Both the position numbers and the translations under genes were made by a program. From assembly GCA_005884765.1 (NCBI GenBank), contig VAZV01000147.1, positions 1-64,000 on the forward strand: a DNA stretch of 64,000 nucleotides. Direction: 5' to 3'. The stretch is from Alphaproteobacteria bacterium. Its GTDB lineage: Bacteria > Pseudomonadota > Alphaproteobacteria > Rhizobiales > Xanthobacteraceae. The notes under the pieces were generated by a model. It had not been told where the DNA came from, did no database searches, and worked only from the letters and a program-made list of their open reading frames with translations. Below are positions 1 through 7,927 of the stretch, piece after piece (the stretch's first letter is position 1; each line of letters begins with the position of its first letter).

Positions 1-945
1 GCGTTCCGAGAATGACGGCACGATGGCGAGAACGGTCTTGCCGGCGCTTTCCGGCCGCTTTCCGATCTGCAGCGCCGCCGCGATCGCAGCACCCGAAGAA
101 ATGCCGCCGGGAATGCCCTCATTGCGTGCCAGGGCGCGCGTGGTTTCAATTGCGGTCGCGCTGTTGATCTTGACGATCTCGTCGATCACGGAGCGATCCA
201 GGATATCGGGAATGAAACCCGCGCCGATGCCCTGGATTTTGTGCGGCGAATGCTGCCCGCCCGACAATACCGGACTTTCCTCGGGCTCCACGGCGACGAT
301 CCGCAGCGACGGCTTGCGCGGCTTGAGCACTTGTCCGACGCCGGTGATGGTGCCGCCGGTGCCGACGCCGGCGACGAAGATGTCGATGGTGCCGCCGGTG
401 TCGTTCCAGATTTCCTCCGCCGTGGTGCGGCGATGGATTTCCGGATTGGCCAGGTTCTTGAATTGCTGCGGCATCACGGCATTCGGCGTCGTGCGCACCA
501 GTTCCTCCGCCGTCGCGATCGAGCCCTTCATGCCTTGCGCCGCCGGCGTCAGCACGATCTCGGCGCCGAGAAAGGCCAGCATCTTGCGTCGCTCGATCGA
601 CATCGATTCCGGCATCACCAGCTTCAGCCTGTAACCGCGCGACGCCGCCACGAAAGCGAGCGCGATCCCGGTATTGCCCGAGGTCGGCTCGATCAGCACG
701 GTATTGGCATTGATCACGCCGGCCTTTTCCATTGCAATGACCATCGCAGCGCCGATGCGGTCCTTCACGCTGGCCGCCGGATTGAAATATTCCAGCTTGG
801 CAAGGATGGTGGCGTTGACGCCGTGCGCTTGCGGCAAATTGCGCAGGCGCACGATCGGCGTGTTGCCTATCGCCTCCACAATGGAGTCGAATACCCGGCC
901 GCGGCCGGGACGGTGCACTGCAGTAGTGACTGACGATGCATCCAT
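1..945 (-). CDS. cysK: Cysteine synthase A, 3' end cut by window edge
   Basis: PLP-dependent O-acetylserine sulfhydrylase, which makes cysteine from O-acetylserine and sulfide in the cytoplasm. The frame stays open for 315 codons from the ATG at 943-945 to the window edge. It shows IGNTPIVRL near residue 30, the PLP lysine in SVKDRIG near residue 61, and the substrate loop PTSGNTG near residue 88. The last visible residues, [12 protein letters not shown], match the family C-terminus, so only about ten residues should be missing. It is divergent from the small zinc-ribbon gene at 1221. A cysteine synthase of another subtype cannot be excluded, but the fold is clear. Confidence 0.93.
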   Translation of the reverse strand, partial: MDASSVTTAVHRPGRGRVFDSIVEAIGNTPIVRLRNLPQAHGVNATILAKLEYFNPAASVKDRIGAAMVIAMEKAGVINANTVLIEPTSGNTGIALAFVAASRGYRLKLVMPESMSIERRKMLAFLGAEIVLTPAAQGMKGSIATAEELVRTTPNAVMPQQFKNLANPEIHRRTTAEEIWNDTGGTIDIFVAGVGTGGTITGVGQVLKPRKPSLRIVAVEPEESPVLSGGQHSPHKIQGIGAGFIPDILDRSVIDEIVKINSATAIETTRALARNEGIPGGISSGAAIAAALQIGKRPESAGKTVLAIVPSFSER

Positions 946-1220
946 GACGAACTTCCGTTTGGCGACAATGTGATTGAAAGGCGAAGGAATGTGAAATGCC
1001 AAGGTCTTCTGCAATTAGGGACAGCTTGTGGCGATGTGCAAGCGAGAATCCACCGCGTGTCACATTCGCTGCGTTGCAAAATCGGCGTGAAGTCAAATAA
1101 CCTAAAACCAACGCATTTGTGTTGCGACATCGTCAAAGAAATCGGTGTATAAGCATCGCGAGCGCTAAGCTCAAATCCCAAAATCCGGTGAGCCAAGGTC
1201 AGACGGCAAAGGAGGTCACG

Positions 1221-1490
1221 ATGCCAGCAGTTGCTGAAGTCTTGTCGACCGTCGCGTCTAACCCCGACCCGCGTGGAAGTGATTTGCCGACGTGCCCGGT
1301 CTGTGCGGACTCCATGGTGGCCGCAGAAGCGTCCGCCTACCTGCACGACAACGTCATCAGCTATCTCTGGACCTGCGACACCTGCGGTTACGGATTTGTA
1401 ACCAAGCAATCGGCGCGCGTTTGGTCGCGGAAGCGCTCGAACGTTCCCGCTGAAATGGCGTCCCTGATGTCACCCATCAGGCGCTGGTAA
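1221..1490 (+). CDS. Small zinc-ribbon protein
   Basis: Predicted 89-residue cytoplasmic protein. Two knuckles, CPVC near residue 24 and CDTC near residue 54, form a four-cysteine zinc ribbon separated by about 30 residues. The ATG at 1221 follows a near-perfect Shine-Dalgarno (AAAGGAGG at 1208-1215), which decides against the longer upstream frame. The last 103 bp overlap the 3' end of tgt on the opposite strand, so the residues after about 56 are antisense to tgt and their composition (Arg/Ser/Pro-rich) suggests an extended tail rather than conserved sequence. Its function is unknown; binding to a nucleic acid or protein would be a guess. Confidence 0.75.
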   Translation: MPAVAEVLSTVASNPDPRGSDLPTCPVCADSMVAAEASAYLHDNVISYLWTCDTCGYGFVTKQSARVWSRKRSNVPAEMASLMSPIRRW

Positions 1491-2512
1491 TACGCGATAT
1501 TGATTTCGGACAGCAGCATGGCGCCAAGCGTCTCGCCTGACTTGACGAGGTGATGCAGGTAGGCGCGCGAAGTGCCGCGCGTCGACGGCCACGCGCTTTC
1601 TTCGTCGAGCGGCCGCGGATCGTCGGCGTGGCGGGCGTTGCGCAAATTGACCTGGCCGAACCGCGTGAACGCCATGCCGTGGCGTCCGTTGCGGGTCGGC
1701 ATCACGCAATCGAACATGTCGATGCCGCGCGCGACCGCCTCCAGGACGTCCTCGGGCGTGCCGACGCCCATCAGGTAGCGCGGGCGATCCTTGGGCAGGT
1801 GTGGTGCGACCTCCTCGATCATCGCAAGCATCACCGATTGCGGCTCGCCGACCGCAAGCCCGCCGATCGCGTAGCCATGAAAGCTGATCTCGACCAGCCC
1901 GCGCGCGCTGGCGCGGCGCAGTTCGGGCACATCGCCGCCTTGCACGATCCCGAACAGCATGAAACCGGCAGGGGCGGCCTCGAATGCACGCCTTGAGCGC
2001 TCCGCCCAGCGCAGCGAGAGTTGCATCGCCCGCTCTATATCGCTGCGCTCCGCCGGCAGTCGCACGCATTCGTCAAGCTGCATGGCGATGTCGGAACCAA
2101 GCAGAAGCTGCACCTCGATCGAACGCTCCGGCGACAACTCGAGTTTGACGCCGTCGATATGCGAGCGGAACGTGACGGCGTTCTCGCTCAGCTTGCGTAA
2201 TTCGGCCAGCGACATCACCTGGAAGCCGCCGGAATCAGTCAGCATCGGGCCGTTCCAGCCCGTAAAGGTTTGCAGGCCGCCGAGCGCTGCGATCCGCTCA
2301 GCGCCTGGCCGCAGCATCAGGTGGTAGGTATTGCCGAGCACGATATCGGTGCCGGCGTCGCGCACCTCGCGCCAATGCATGCCCTTCATCGCGCCGGCGG
2401 TGCCGACCGGCATGAAAGCGGGCGTTCGCACCACGCCATGCGGCGTCGTGAGGCGGCCGGCGCGGGCCTTGCCGTCGGTTGCAAGTAGTTCGAAATGATT
2501 GGGCAGGTTCAT
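1388..2512 (-). CDS. tgt: tRNA-guanine transglycosylase
   Basis: Exchanges guanine-34 for preQ1 in tRNAs with GUN anticodons, the first tRNA-level step of queuosine synthesis. The protein has 374 residues, about the usual length. The nucleophile region [10 protein letters not shown] lies near residue 95 and the second aspartate region [13 protein letters not shown] near residue 268. At the zinc site, where Zymomonas Tgt has C-x-C-x2-C just before SRAYxHHL, this protein reads SAWPSTRGT before SRAYLHHL, so all three cysteines are gone while the histidine remains. The last 103 bp overlap the convergent zinc-ribbon gene. queA, its usual neighbour, lies 7.4 kb away behind an accessory block. Confidence 0.93.
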   Translation of the reverse strand: MNLPNHFELLATDGKARAGRLTTPHGVVRTPAFMPVGTAGAMKGMHWREVRDAGTDIVLGNTYHLMLRPGAERIAALGGLQTFTGWNGPMLTDSGGFQVMSLAELRKLSENAVTFRSHIDGVKLELSPERSIEVQLLLGSDIAMQLDECVRLPAERSDIERAMQLSLRWAERSRRAFEAAPAGFMLFGIVQGGDVPELRRASARGLVEISFHGYAIGGLAVGEPQSVMLAMIEEVAPHLPKDRPRYLMGVGTPEDVLEAVARGIDMFDCVMPTRNGRHGMAFTRFGQVNLRNARHADDPRPLDEESAWPSTRGTSRAYLHHLVKSGETLGAMLLSEINIAYYQRLMGDIRDAISAGTFERFRDQTRADCLVTNP

Positions 2513-2719
2513 GGGAAGCGCTTATGGCGTGATCCTGGCGCCGAATTCAACCTTGTTGAAGCCGATAATGCCTTCCAAAGGCCGTTGACGGCGATCGGCG
2601 CCGCCCATATGGTCTCCCGCCATGATGACGCGCGCGAAACAGACCACGAAAACCGGAAAGCCTTCCTGGGCTTCGGGAGCCGTGCGCGCGTAGTCGAACG
2701 ACCGCATCATCTTGAACCG
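2513..2719. other. Intergenic stretch between tgt and asd remnant
   Basis: About 200 bp with no convincing gene. A 62-codon minus-strand frame (2522-2710) has no recognisable homology and no strong ribosome binding site. A plus-strand terminator follows immediately, although no plus-strand gene precedes it. Confidence 0.4.
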
Positions 2720-2752
2720 AAGCCCCGCCTGAAAAGGTCCGGGGCTTTTTTA
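2720..2752 (+). terminator. Rho-independent terminator
   Basis: Eight-base-pair stem AAGCCCCG / CGGGGCTT with a 12-base loop, followed by TTTTTATT on the plus strand. The minus-strand reading has no T run, so it acts on rightward transcription just before the asd remnant. No rightward gene is visible upstream. Confidence 0.75.
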
Positions 2753-2759
2753 TTGCCTG

Positions 2760-3577
2760 ATGGAGACCAACGTGCAGAACGAACCCGTAGTTGCCATCGC
2801 CGGCGTGACCGGCGCCGTCGGCGGCGAATTCATCGCTACCATGAACAAGCGTGCGTTTCGGGTCGGCAAGCTCAAGGCGCTCGCAAGTGCACGCTCGGCT
2901 GGCAGAACAATCGACTTCCGCGGCGAGAGAATTGTGATTGAGGAACTCGGCGGCAACTCTTTCGACGGCGTCGATATCGCGTTGTTCTCGGCGGGCGGCG
3001 CCATCGCCAGGAAGTTTGCGCCGATCGCGGTCAACGCCGGCGCCGTCGTCGTCGACAACTCGTCGGCCTTCCGCATGGACCCAAACGTGCCGCTGGTGAT
3101 CCCGGAAATCAACGCCAATCGCATCGTGGAGCACAACGGCATCATCGCAAATCCGAATTGCTCGGCGATCACCGCACTGGTGCCGTTGTGGCCGATTCAC
3201 CGAACCAACCGCATCAAGCGCGTGATCCTGTCGACCTATCAGGCCGCCAGTGGCGCTGGCGCCGCGGCGATGAGCGAACTCGTGGATTCGACGCGCGCCA
3301 GCCTACAGGGGCAAATCTATCAACCAAAGGTGCTGCCGTACCCCTGCGCTTTCAACGTATTCAACCATGACAGCCCAGTCGACCCCGAGACCGGCTATAA
3401 CGGCGAAGAAACCAAGGTCTCAGCGACCCCACGGGCCATTCGATCTCGATGTTCGTGGCCGCGGACCAGCCCTTGAAGGGAGCCGCACTGAACGCGATCC
3501 AGATCGCGGAATTGCTGCCGCAGCGCACCGGAGCTCACGTCACGGGCTCTCAACACCCGGCGGCGGACGTTTTTTAG
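2760..3577 (+). pseudogene. asd: Aspartate-semialdehyde dehydrogenase, internal deletion
   Basis: Asd reduces aspartyl phosphate for lysine, threonine, methionine and diaminopimelate synthesis. The first ~220 residues are well preserved: NAD(P)-binding AGVTGAVGGE, NSSAFRMDP, catalytic Cys in ANPNCSAIT near residue 134, and STYQAASGAG. After GYNGEETKV near 3420 the reading jumps directly to SDPTGHSISMF, and only in the next frame, continuing through FVAADQ, KGAALNA and IQIAELL to a stop at 3577. Comparison with the family places a deletion of roughly 80 residues there, removing the catalytic-histidine region (typically RVPVxRAH) and shifting the frame. The sequence resembles the plant-type branch of Asd more than the core rhizobial enzyme, so it is probably a redundant acquired copy. 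Confidence 0.88.
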
Positions 3578-3591
3578 CGAGATCGAATATA

Positions 3592-5064
3592 TCAGGGCGC
3601 TCGACCTCTTGCGGCATCGTTTTCCTCGAAAAGATCCCCAACGCTTGCGCGCAGCCTTCGCCAGGCGAGCACAGCGCCCGTGAGACTGAAGGCCAAGCCG
3701 CATAAGCAGAACGCGACGATGACAATCGTGCGCAGCAGCGGGCGGGATTGCAGCGGCGGGAAGTCGAGTGTGTGTAGTCCGCTAAAAAGCCAGCGATAGG
3801 CGCGGCGCGATCGATCGAGCCGGCTCAACAGCGCACCCGACGCGCCATCGATCTCGTACCAGGTGTTGCCGCAGGCGATGCGAAACACCGGTGCACCCGG
3901 CAGCGCAGGTTTCGCGCGATAGGCGTCACCGGCGCCGAGCGCGAAGGCATGACCGCAATTGCGGCCATACAGGTTCGCGGCGGAGTTGATCTCGTCCTCC
4001 CCAAGGAACGCGCGAGGGCCTGAGTTTGCGTCTGTTTCGGGCTCAGCCAGAGATAGCTGTTGCTCCTCGGGAGCGGTGCGGTCCCGGCGGTAGATCTGTC
4101 CGGCGAACGCGAACCATTCGATTTCCCGCGACGCCTTGGCCACGTGAAGCATCTCAGCCGCCGGCAGGTGGTCCCATGGCGGCGCGCCCGCCAGCGCAAG
4201 TGCGACCGCGGGCGGTGCATTGGCGGAAAACAATCGGCCGTAATCCATCGATAAGAAACCGCTGAAAATCCAGCCCAGGATGAAAGGCGCGAACACCAGG
4301 CCCAGGCGATAGTGCCAGGCCTGCAAGCCGCGATAGGCCGGCCCCGCGCGCCGATTCGTGGTGATCAGTCTGACGAGGCCGATGGCAATGCCAAAACCCG
4401 CGCCGACGGTGCCCAGCAGCGAAAGCCACCACATCATCGCGCTCCATATCCGCTGATGGTGCCGCAAGGCAGTCGGATAAAGCCAGTGCACGATGCTGCC
4501 GAAGTAACCCAGCACGCGTGCCGTTCGCGTGGTGACGAGAACAACATCGCCGCTCATCGAGGACAAATAAAGCTCGCTGCCGGCGGCGTCGTTGAGCGCG
4601 ATGCGATAGAGCGGGCGGTCGCCGTCCAATTCTCCCGCGACCGTCCATTGATCGTAGGCTATCAGCCCGGTGACGCGGGCGCCTGACGCGTCGAGCCCAC
4701 GCGAGCGCGCGTAGACTGCTGCGATCGCGAGAGCCGTTTGATCCGAAGCGAGCCTGGCGTTGCCGAGATCGAAAGCGCGCAGCGCAATAGCGGCCGACGC
4801 TCCCGAGATCAGATAGATCGGCCCGTCGCTGCGCCCGACAAGCCGCACCCGTGATGCATCGTGGATACCGCTCGCCGCAACGGCGTCCGCCGGCCTGCGC
4901 GCGACCTGATCGCGGTTAATCGCGACCAGGCCGGCAAACCGGTCCGCTTCGCTGCGAGCCGGGTACGGCACAAAATGCATCACGATTCCGGAGGCAAACC
5001 ACGCCGCGAACACCATGCAGAACGCGACGCCCCACCAGCGATGCAGCACGACGAAGACGCGCAT
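3592..5064 (-). CDS. PepSY-associated transmembrane protein
   Basis: 490-residue inner-membrane protein. The start MRVFVVLHRWWG at 5062-5064 lies 13 bp after the TonB-receptor stop, and the longer in-frame extension reads antisense-like into that gene and is rejected. The first membrane segment is near residues 8-28, a pair of segments lies near 210-290, and the last is near 445-470. The histidine-bearing segment ends (LHRWWG, HWLYP, WHYRLGL, LHTLDF) are typical of the PepSY_TM group, whose members often sit beside TonB-dependent receptors and are proposed to reduce or process imported metal complexes. Being in one operon with the receptor, it should share its cobalamin control. The exact reaction is unknown. 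Confidence 0.8.
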   Translation of the reverse strand: MRVFVVLHRWWGVAFCMVFAAWFASGIVMHFVPYPARSEADRFAGLVAINRDQVARRPADAVAASGIHDASRVRLVGRSDGPIYLISGASAAIALRAFDLGNARLASDQTALAIAAVYARSRGLDASGARVTGLIAYDQWTVAGELDGDRPLYRIALNDAAGSELYLSSMSGDVVLVTTRTARVLGYFGSIVHWLYPTALRHHQRIWSAMMWWLSLLGTVGAGFGIAIGLVRLITTNRRAGPAYRGLQAWHYRLGLVFAPFILGWIFSGFLSMDYGRLFSANAPPAVALALAGAPPWDHLPAAEMLHVAKASREIEWFAFAGQIYRRDRTAPEEQQLSLAEPETDANSGPRAFLGEDEINSAANLYGRNCGHAFALGAGDAYRAKPALPGAPVFRIACGNTWYEIDGASGALLSRLDRSRRAYRWLFSGLHTLDFPPLQSRPLLRTIVIVAFCLCGLAFSLTGAVLAWRRLRASVGDLFEENDAARGRAP

Positions 5065-5077
5065 TCGATCCCTACTC

Positions 5078-7564
5078 TCACCACTTGGCCGATGCGGAGA
5101 GCTCGTAGGTCCGCGGCGCGCCGAGATACACCTGATCGGGATAGCCGGGATCGGACCAGGCGGCGTATACCCTATCGGCCACGTTGCGCACGCGGAACAT
5201 GATGCGCATCTTGTCGAGGCCCTGCCACGGCGTATCCCTGCCGGGGATATCGACGAACGCATAAACATCGCCGGTGGTGTAGGCTTCCATGGTGGTGGCG
5301 TCGTCCTCGAACAGGAAACGCCTTGCGACATGACGCACCGAGCCGCCGATCTCGACCGGCCAGCGCCAGTTGCTGAAACGATAGGAGGCGCCGGCATTGA
5401 TGATCACGGGCGCTACGTTCGACGGCGTGTTGCCGCTCCACGAGCTGCCCTCGAAATTAAAAAAATTGGCATACTCGGCATTCGTGAACGCGATATTGGC
5501 CCAGAGCTTGATGCTTTCAAGCGGACGCAGCGCGCCTGCGAATTCGACGCCCCTGGTTCTGACTTCGCCGGCCAAAGTAAATGTTGTGTCGTTGATCCGC
5601 ACATACACATTTTGCCGCGCGAGATCGTAGGCTGCGAGCGTCCACTCCGCCTTGCCGTCCCAGAACAAATGCTTGACCCCGGTCTCGTAGATGCGGGAAC
5701 TCGTGAGCTGCAGCGAAGCTCCGGGAGATATCGAGAAAATGCCGGCGGCCGCCGGATCGAATGCGGTGGCGAACATGCTGTAGAAGATCAGGCCGCGAAC
5801 CGGCTCAAAAGTGTAGGCCGCGCGATACGATGCCGGCGTCCACGTCTTGCTGAAGGGCTGACCCGCCGGAATCGTGCCATCGAAATTGATGCCGTTCCGC
5901 GCGAGCGTGATGTCCTCCACCCGGACGCCGCCGATCAGGGCCAGCATTGGCGTCACTCTGAGACGATCCTCAATCGATCCGGCAAGGGTATCGAGGCGGC
6001 TGTTGCGAATGTTCGGCTGCGGCACGCCGTAAAGTCCGGGATCCGGATTGAGCACGGAAACCGTATCGGCCGGAAAAACGTTCGGATTTCCCTCCTGGGC
6101 AAATTGGATCTCGTTCCGGCTCACCTGCATTTGCGCGGCGAAGCGATTTTCCAGGCCGAACAACGAGCTGTCCCAGACAAGATCGGCATTGTCGCCGCTG
6201 ACATGCTGCTTGTGCGTGACGAAAAACCGATCGCGATCGATGGTCGAGGTTCCAAGGTTGAAGGCGTAGGTCTCGCTGTCATACCAGTGGCGCCTGGCGC
6301 CGTAGTCATAGACCTGGTTCTTGATCGTGATGTTGTTTGCGAGCGCCCATTCGAATCCGCCATGCACCCACAATTCGTGGGCGCCGGTGGAATTGTCGGC
6401 GACATTGTAATTCGTCTTCAGCGTGCGCGAGTCCACTGTCAATGGCCCGAGGATCGAGCCATCGAAGGTGTTGACAGCGGTGCCGGAAACGACGCCGCCC
6501 TTGGCATTGGGTCCCGAAAACGCGATCGGCACCAGCGGCGTGCCCCAATAGGCATGGCCCTCGTCTTTCTTGTACTCGACGGCTCCCCACAATTTGAACG
6601 TTTCGGTCAGCCGGTAGTTGAGTTGCGTCGAGAAGTTCGTCAGGTTCTGATAGTCGCCATCGATGAAGCTGTTGATCTTCGACGGGCTGATGTCGACACG
6701 GTAATCCAGCCCCTGCACGGCAGTGCTGCCGCCGGAGCCAAAATGGGTGCGGTAGGTCCCTAGCGAATCGATCGAGGTGTCGAGTTCGTTCCTGATCGCC
6801 CCGGTGGTCGGCTGCCGCGTCACGTAGTTGACCGATCCGCCGATCGCATCAAGTCCGGACATCAGCGATGAAGGACCCTTGAGAAACTCGACGCGGTCGA
6901 GATTGCTGGTGTCCATGACGCGCGAGGTGATGCTCTGCGGGCCGATCGAAATTCCATTGTAGAGCACGTTCACCTCGCCAAAGGTGAAGCCGCGCATGGA
7001 AAAGCCGCCCGGCGCGCCGGCCGCATCGCCGGAAAGCACGCCAACCGCACCTTGCGCGGTGTCGGTGGTGGTTCGGTAGCCCTGCTCCCGTATCGCCCGC
7101 TGGTCGACGATTTCGACGGTCGCGGGCGTGTCGCGAACGGTGAGGCCGAGCCGGCTGGCGCTGGTCGCGACGACGTCGGTATTGAGCGGCGTTGGCGCGG
7201 GTTCGCCGTTGGCCGCCGGTGCCGTGGCTCTTGAGACAGCCCGTCGTGCTCGCTTCTGCGTGCCTTCTGACTGCGTGCCGCGACGGGATGCGCTTTTCGG
7301 CTTGGGCGGCGGCGAAATCATCACCGGCGGAAGTATGGCCTGCGGTCCGGCCGGAGCGATCGTTTGCGCCGATGCTGGCTCCTTCCCGGCCATGAGCAGC
7401 AAGCCAAGCAGGCTCAGCCGCAGCGCCAAGCCCGGCGACCGGCGTTGTTGCGCAGTGATCGGATCAGCCGGATGCAAGCAGCCGCGCGATGGCAAGCGAA
7501 AGTCGCGGATTTCGAGATTAGACACGGATTGCGCTCGACGGCCAACGTCCAAATCGTCAAGCAC
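5078..7564 (-). CDS. TonB-dependent outer-membrane receptor, B12-controlled
   Basis: Outer-membrane receptor for TonB-energised uptake, 828 residues from the GTG at 7562-7564. A hydrophobic signal (LALRLSLLGLLLMAG, cleavage after ASAQ) is followed by a Pro/Lys-rich linker, a plug domain near residues 135-250 (RDTPATVEIVD, GFSMRGF, VEFLKGPSSLMSGLDAIGG), and a beta-barrel ending in the terminal aromatic motif SASAKW. The plug is of the siderophore-receptor (FhuA-like) type. A cobalamin riboswitch begins about 100 bp upstream, so the likely cargo is a corrinoid, cobalt chelate or cobalophore-like compound rather than an ordinary ferric siderophore; that is inference. The start codon is uncertain because the signal peptide begins about 45 residues in. 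Confidence 0.88.
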   Translation of the reverse strand: MLDDLDVGRRAQSVSNLEIRDFRLPSRGCLHPADPITAQQRRSPGLALRLSLLGLLLMAGKEPASAQTIAPAGPQAILPPVMISPPPKPKSASRRGTQSEGTQKRARRAVSRATAPAANGEPAPTPLNTDVVATSASRLGLTVRDTPATVEIVDQRAIREQGYRTTTDTAQGAVGVLSGDAAGAPGGFSMRGFTFGEVNVLYNGISIGPQSITSRVMDTSNLDRVEFLKGPSSLMSGLDAIGGSVNYVTRQPTTGAIRNELDTSIDSLGTYRTHFGSGGSTAVQGLDYRVDISPSKINSFIDGDYQNLTNFSTQLNYRLTETFKLWGAVEYKKDEGHAYWGTPLVPIAFSGPNAKGGVVSGTAVNTFDGSILGPLTVDSRTLKTNYNVADNSTGAHELWVHGGFEWALANNITIKNQVYDYGARRHWYDSETYAFNLGTSTIDRDRFFVTHKQHVSGDNADLVWDSSLFGLENRFAAQMQVSRNEIQFAQEGNPNVFPADTVSVLNPDPGLYGVPQPNIRNSRLDTLAGSIEDRLRVTPMLALIGGVRVEDITLARNGINFDGTIPAGQPFSKTWTPASYRAAYTFEPVRGLIFYSMFATAFDPAAAGIFSISPGASLQLTSSRIYETGVKHLFWDGKAEWTLAAYDLARQNVYVRINDTTFTLAGEVRTRGVEFAGALRPLESIKLWANIAFTNAEYANFFNFEGSSWSGNTPSNVAPVIINAGASYRFSNWRWPVEIGGSVRHVARRFLFEDDATTMEAYTTGDVYAFVDIPGRDTPWQGLDKMRIMFRVRNVADRVYAAWSDPGYPDQVYLGAPRTYELSASAKW

Positions 7565-7666
7565 GTTAGCCGCGCTGTCTGCCCTTCGCCCCTGATGCGG
7601 CAGACCTATCGACTCTCACAACGCCTCGGAGCACCCCGCCCGACGCGTTCGCGCATGACCATGACC

Positions 7667-7841
7667 GGTAGCAGGTTTCCTGGCTCGCGGGTCGCTACCT
7701 CGGACCACCTTCCCAGGATCGGTCGATCCCAGTGGCATTCATGGTCGTCGGCTCGCCGCTCACAGTTGCGGGGGCAGCCGCGGCATTGCCTGTCGAAACA
7801 GACGCACCGCATTCCCTTGAATAGCCCTTGCGGGCACTACC
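7667..7841 (-). promoter_or_regulatory. Cobalamin riboswitch
   Basis: Read on the minus strand, the region shows the consensus blocks in order: AAGGGAATGCGGTGCG, then GGCTGCCCCCGCAACTGTGA, then a variable arm, and finally the B12 box AGCCAGGAAACCTGC (7671-7685). The closing P1 helix pairs GGTAG (7837-7841) with CTACC (7667-7671). It precedes the TonB receptor and PepSY genes and should switch them off when adenosylcobalamin is abundant. A 68-codon frame across it is only a shadow. Confidence 0.93.
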
Positions 7842-7927
7842 ATTCAGGACAATGGCATTCGCCTCGCGCGCAAGTCAAGGACCAAGCTTTTTTAAGCTCC
7901 GTCGGTCCGTCAATCCGAATTTTGGCT

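Noticed and set aside
5015-6763. 582-codon plus-strand frame across the TonB receptor
   Set aside because: Antisense to a well-supported receptor gene and without recognisable motifs.
7606-7812. 68-codon minus-strand frame ahead of the TonB receptor
   Set aside because: It lies inside the cobalamin riboswitch, whose RNA motifs explain the sequence.
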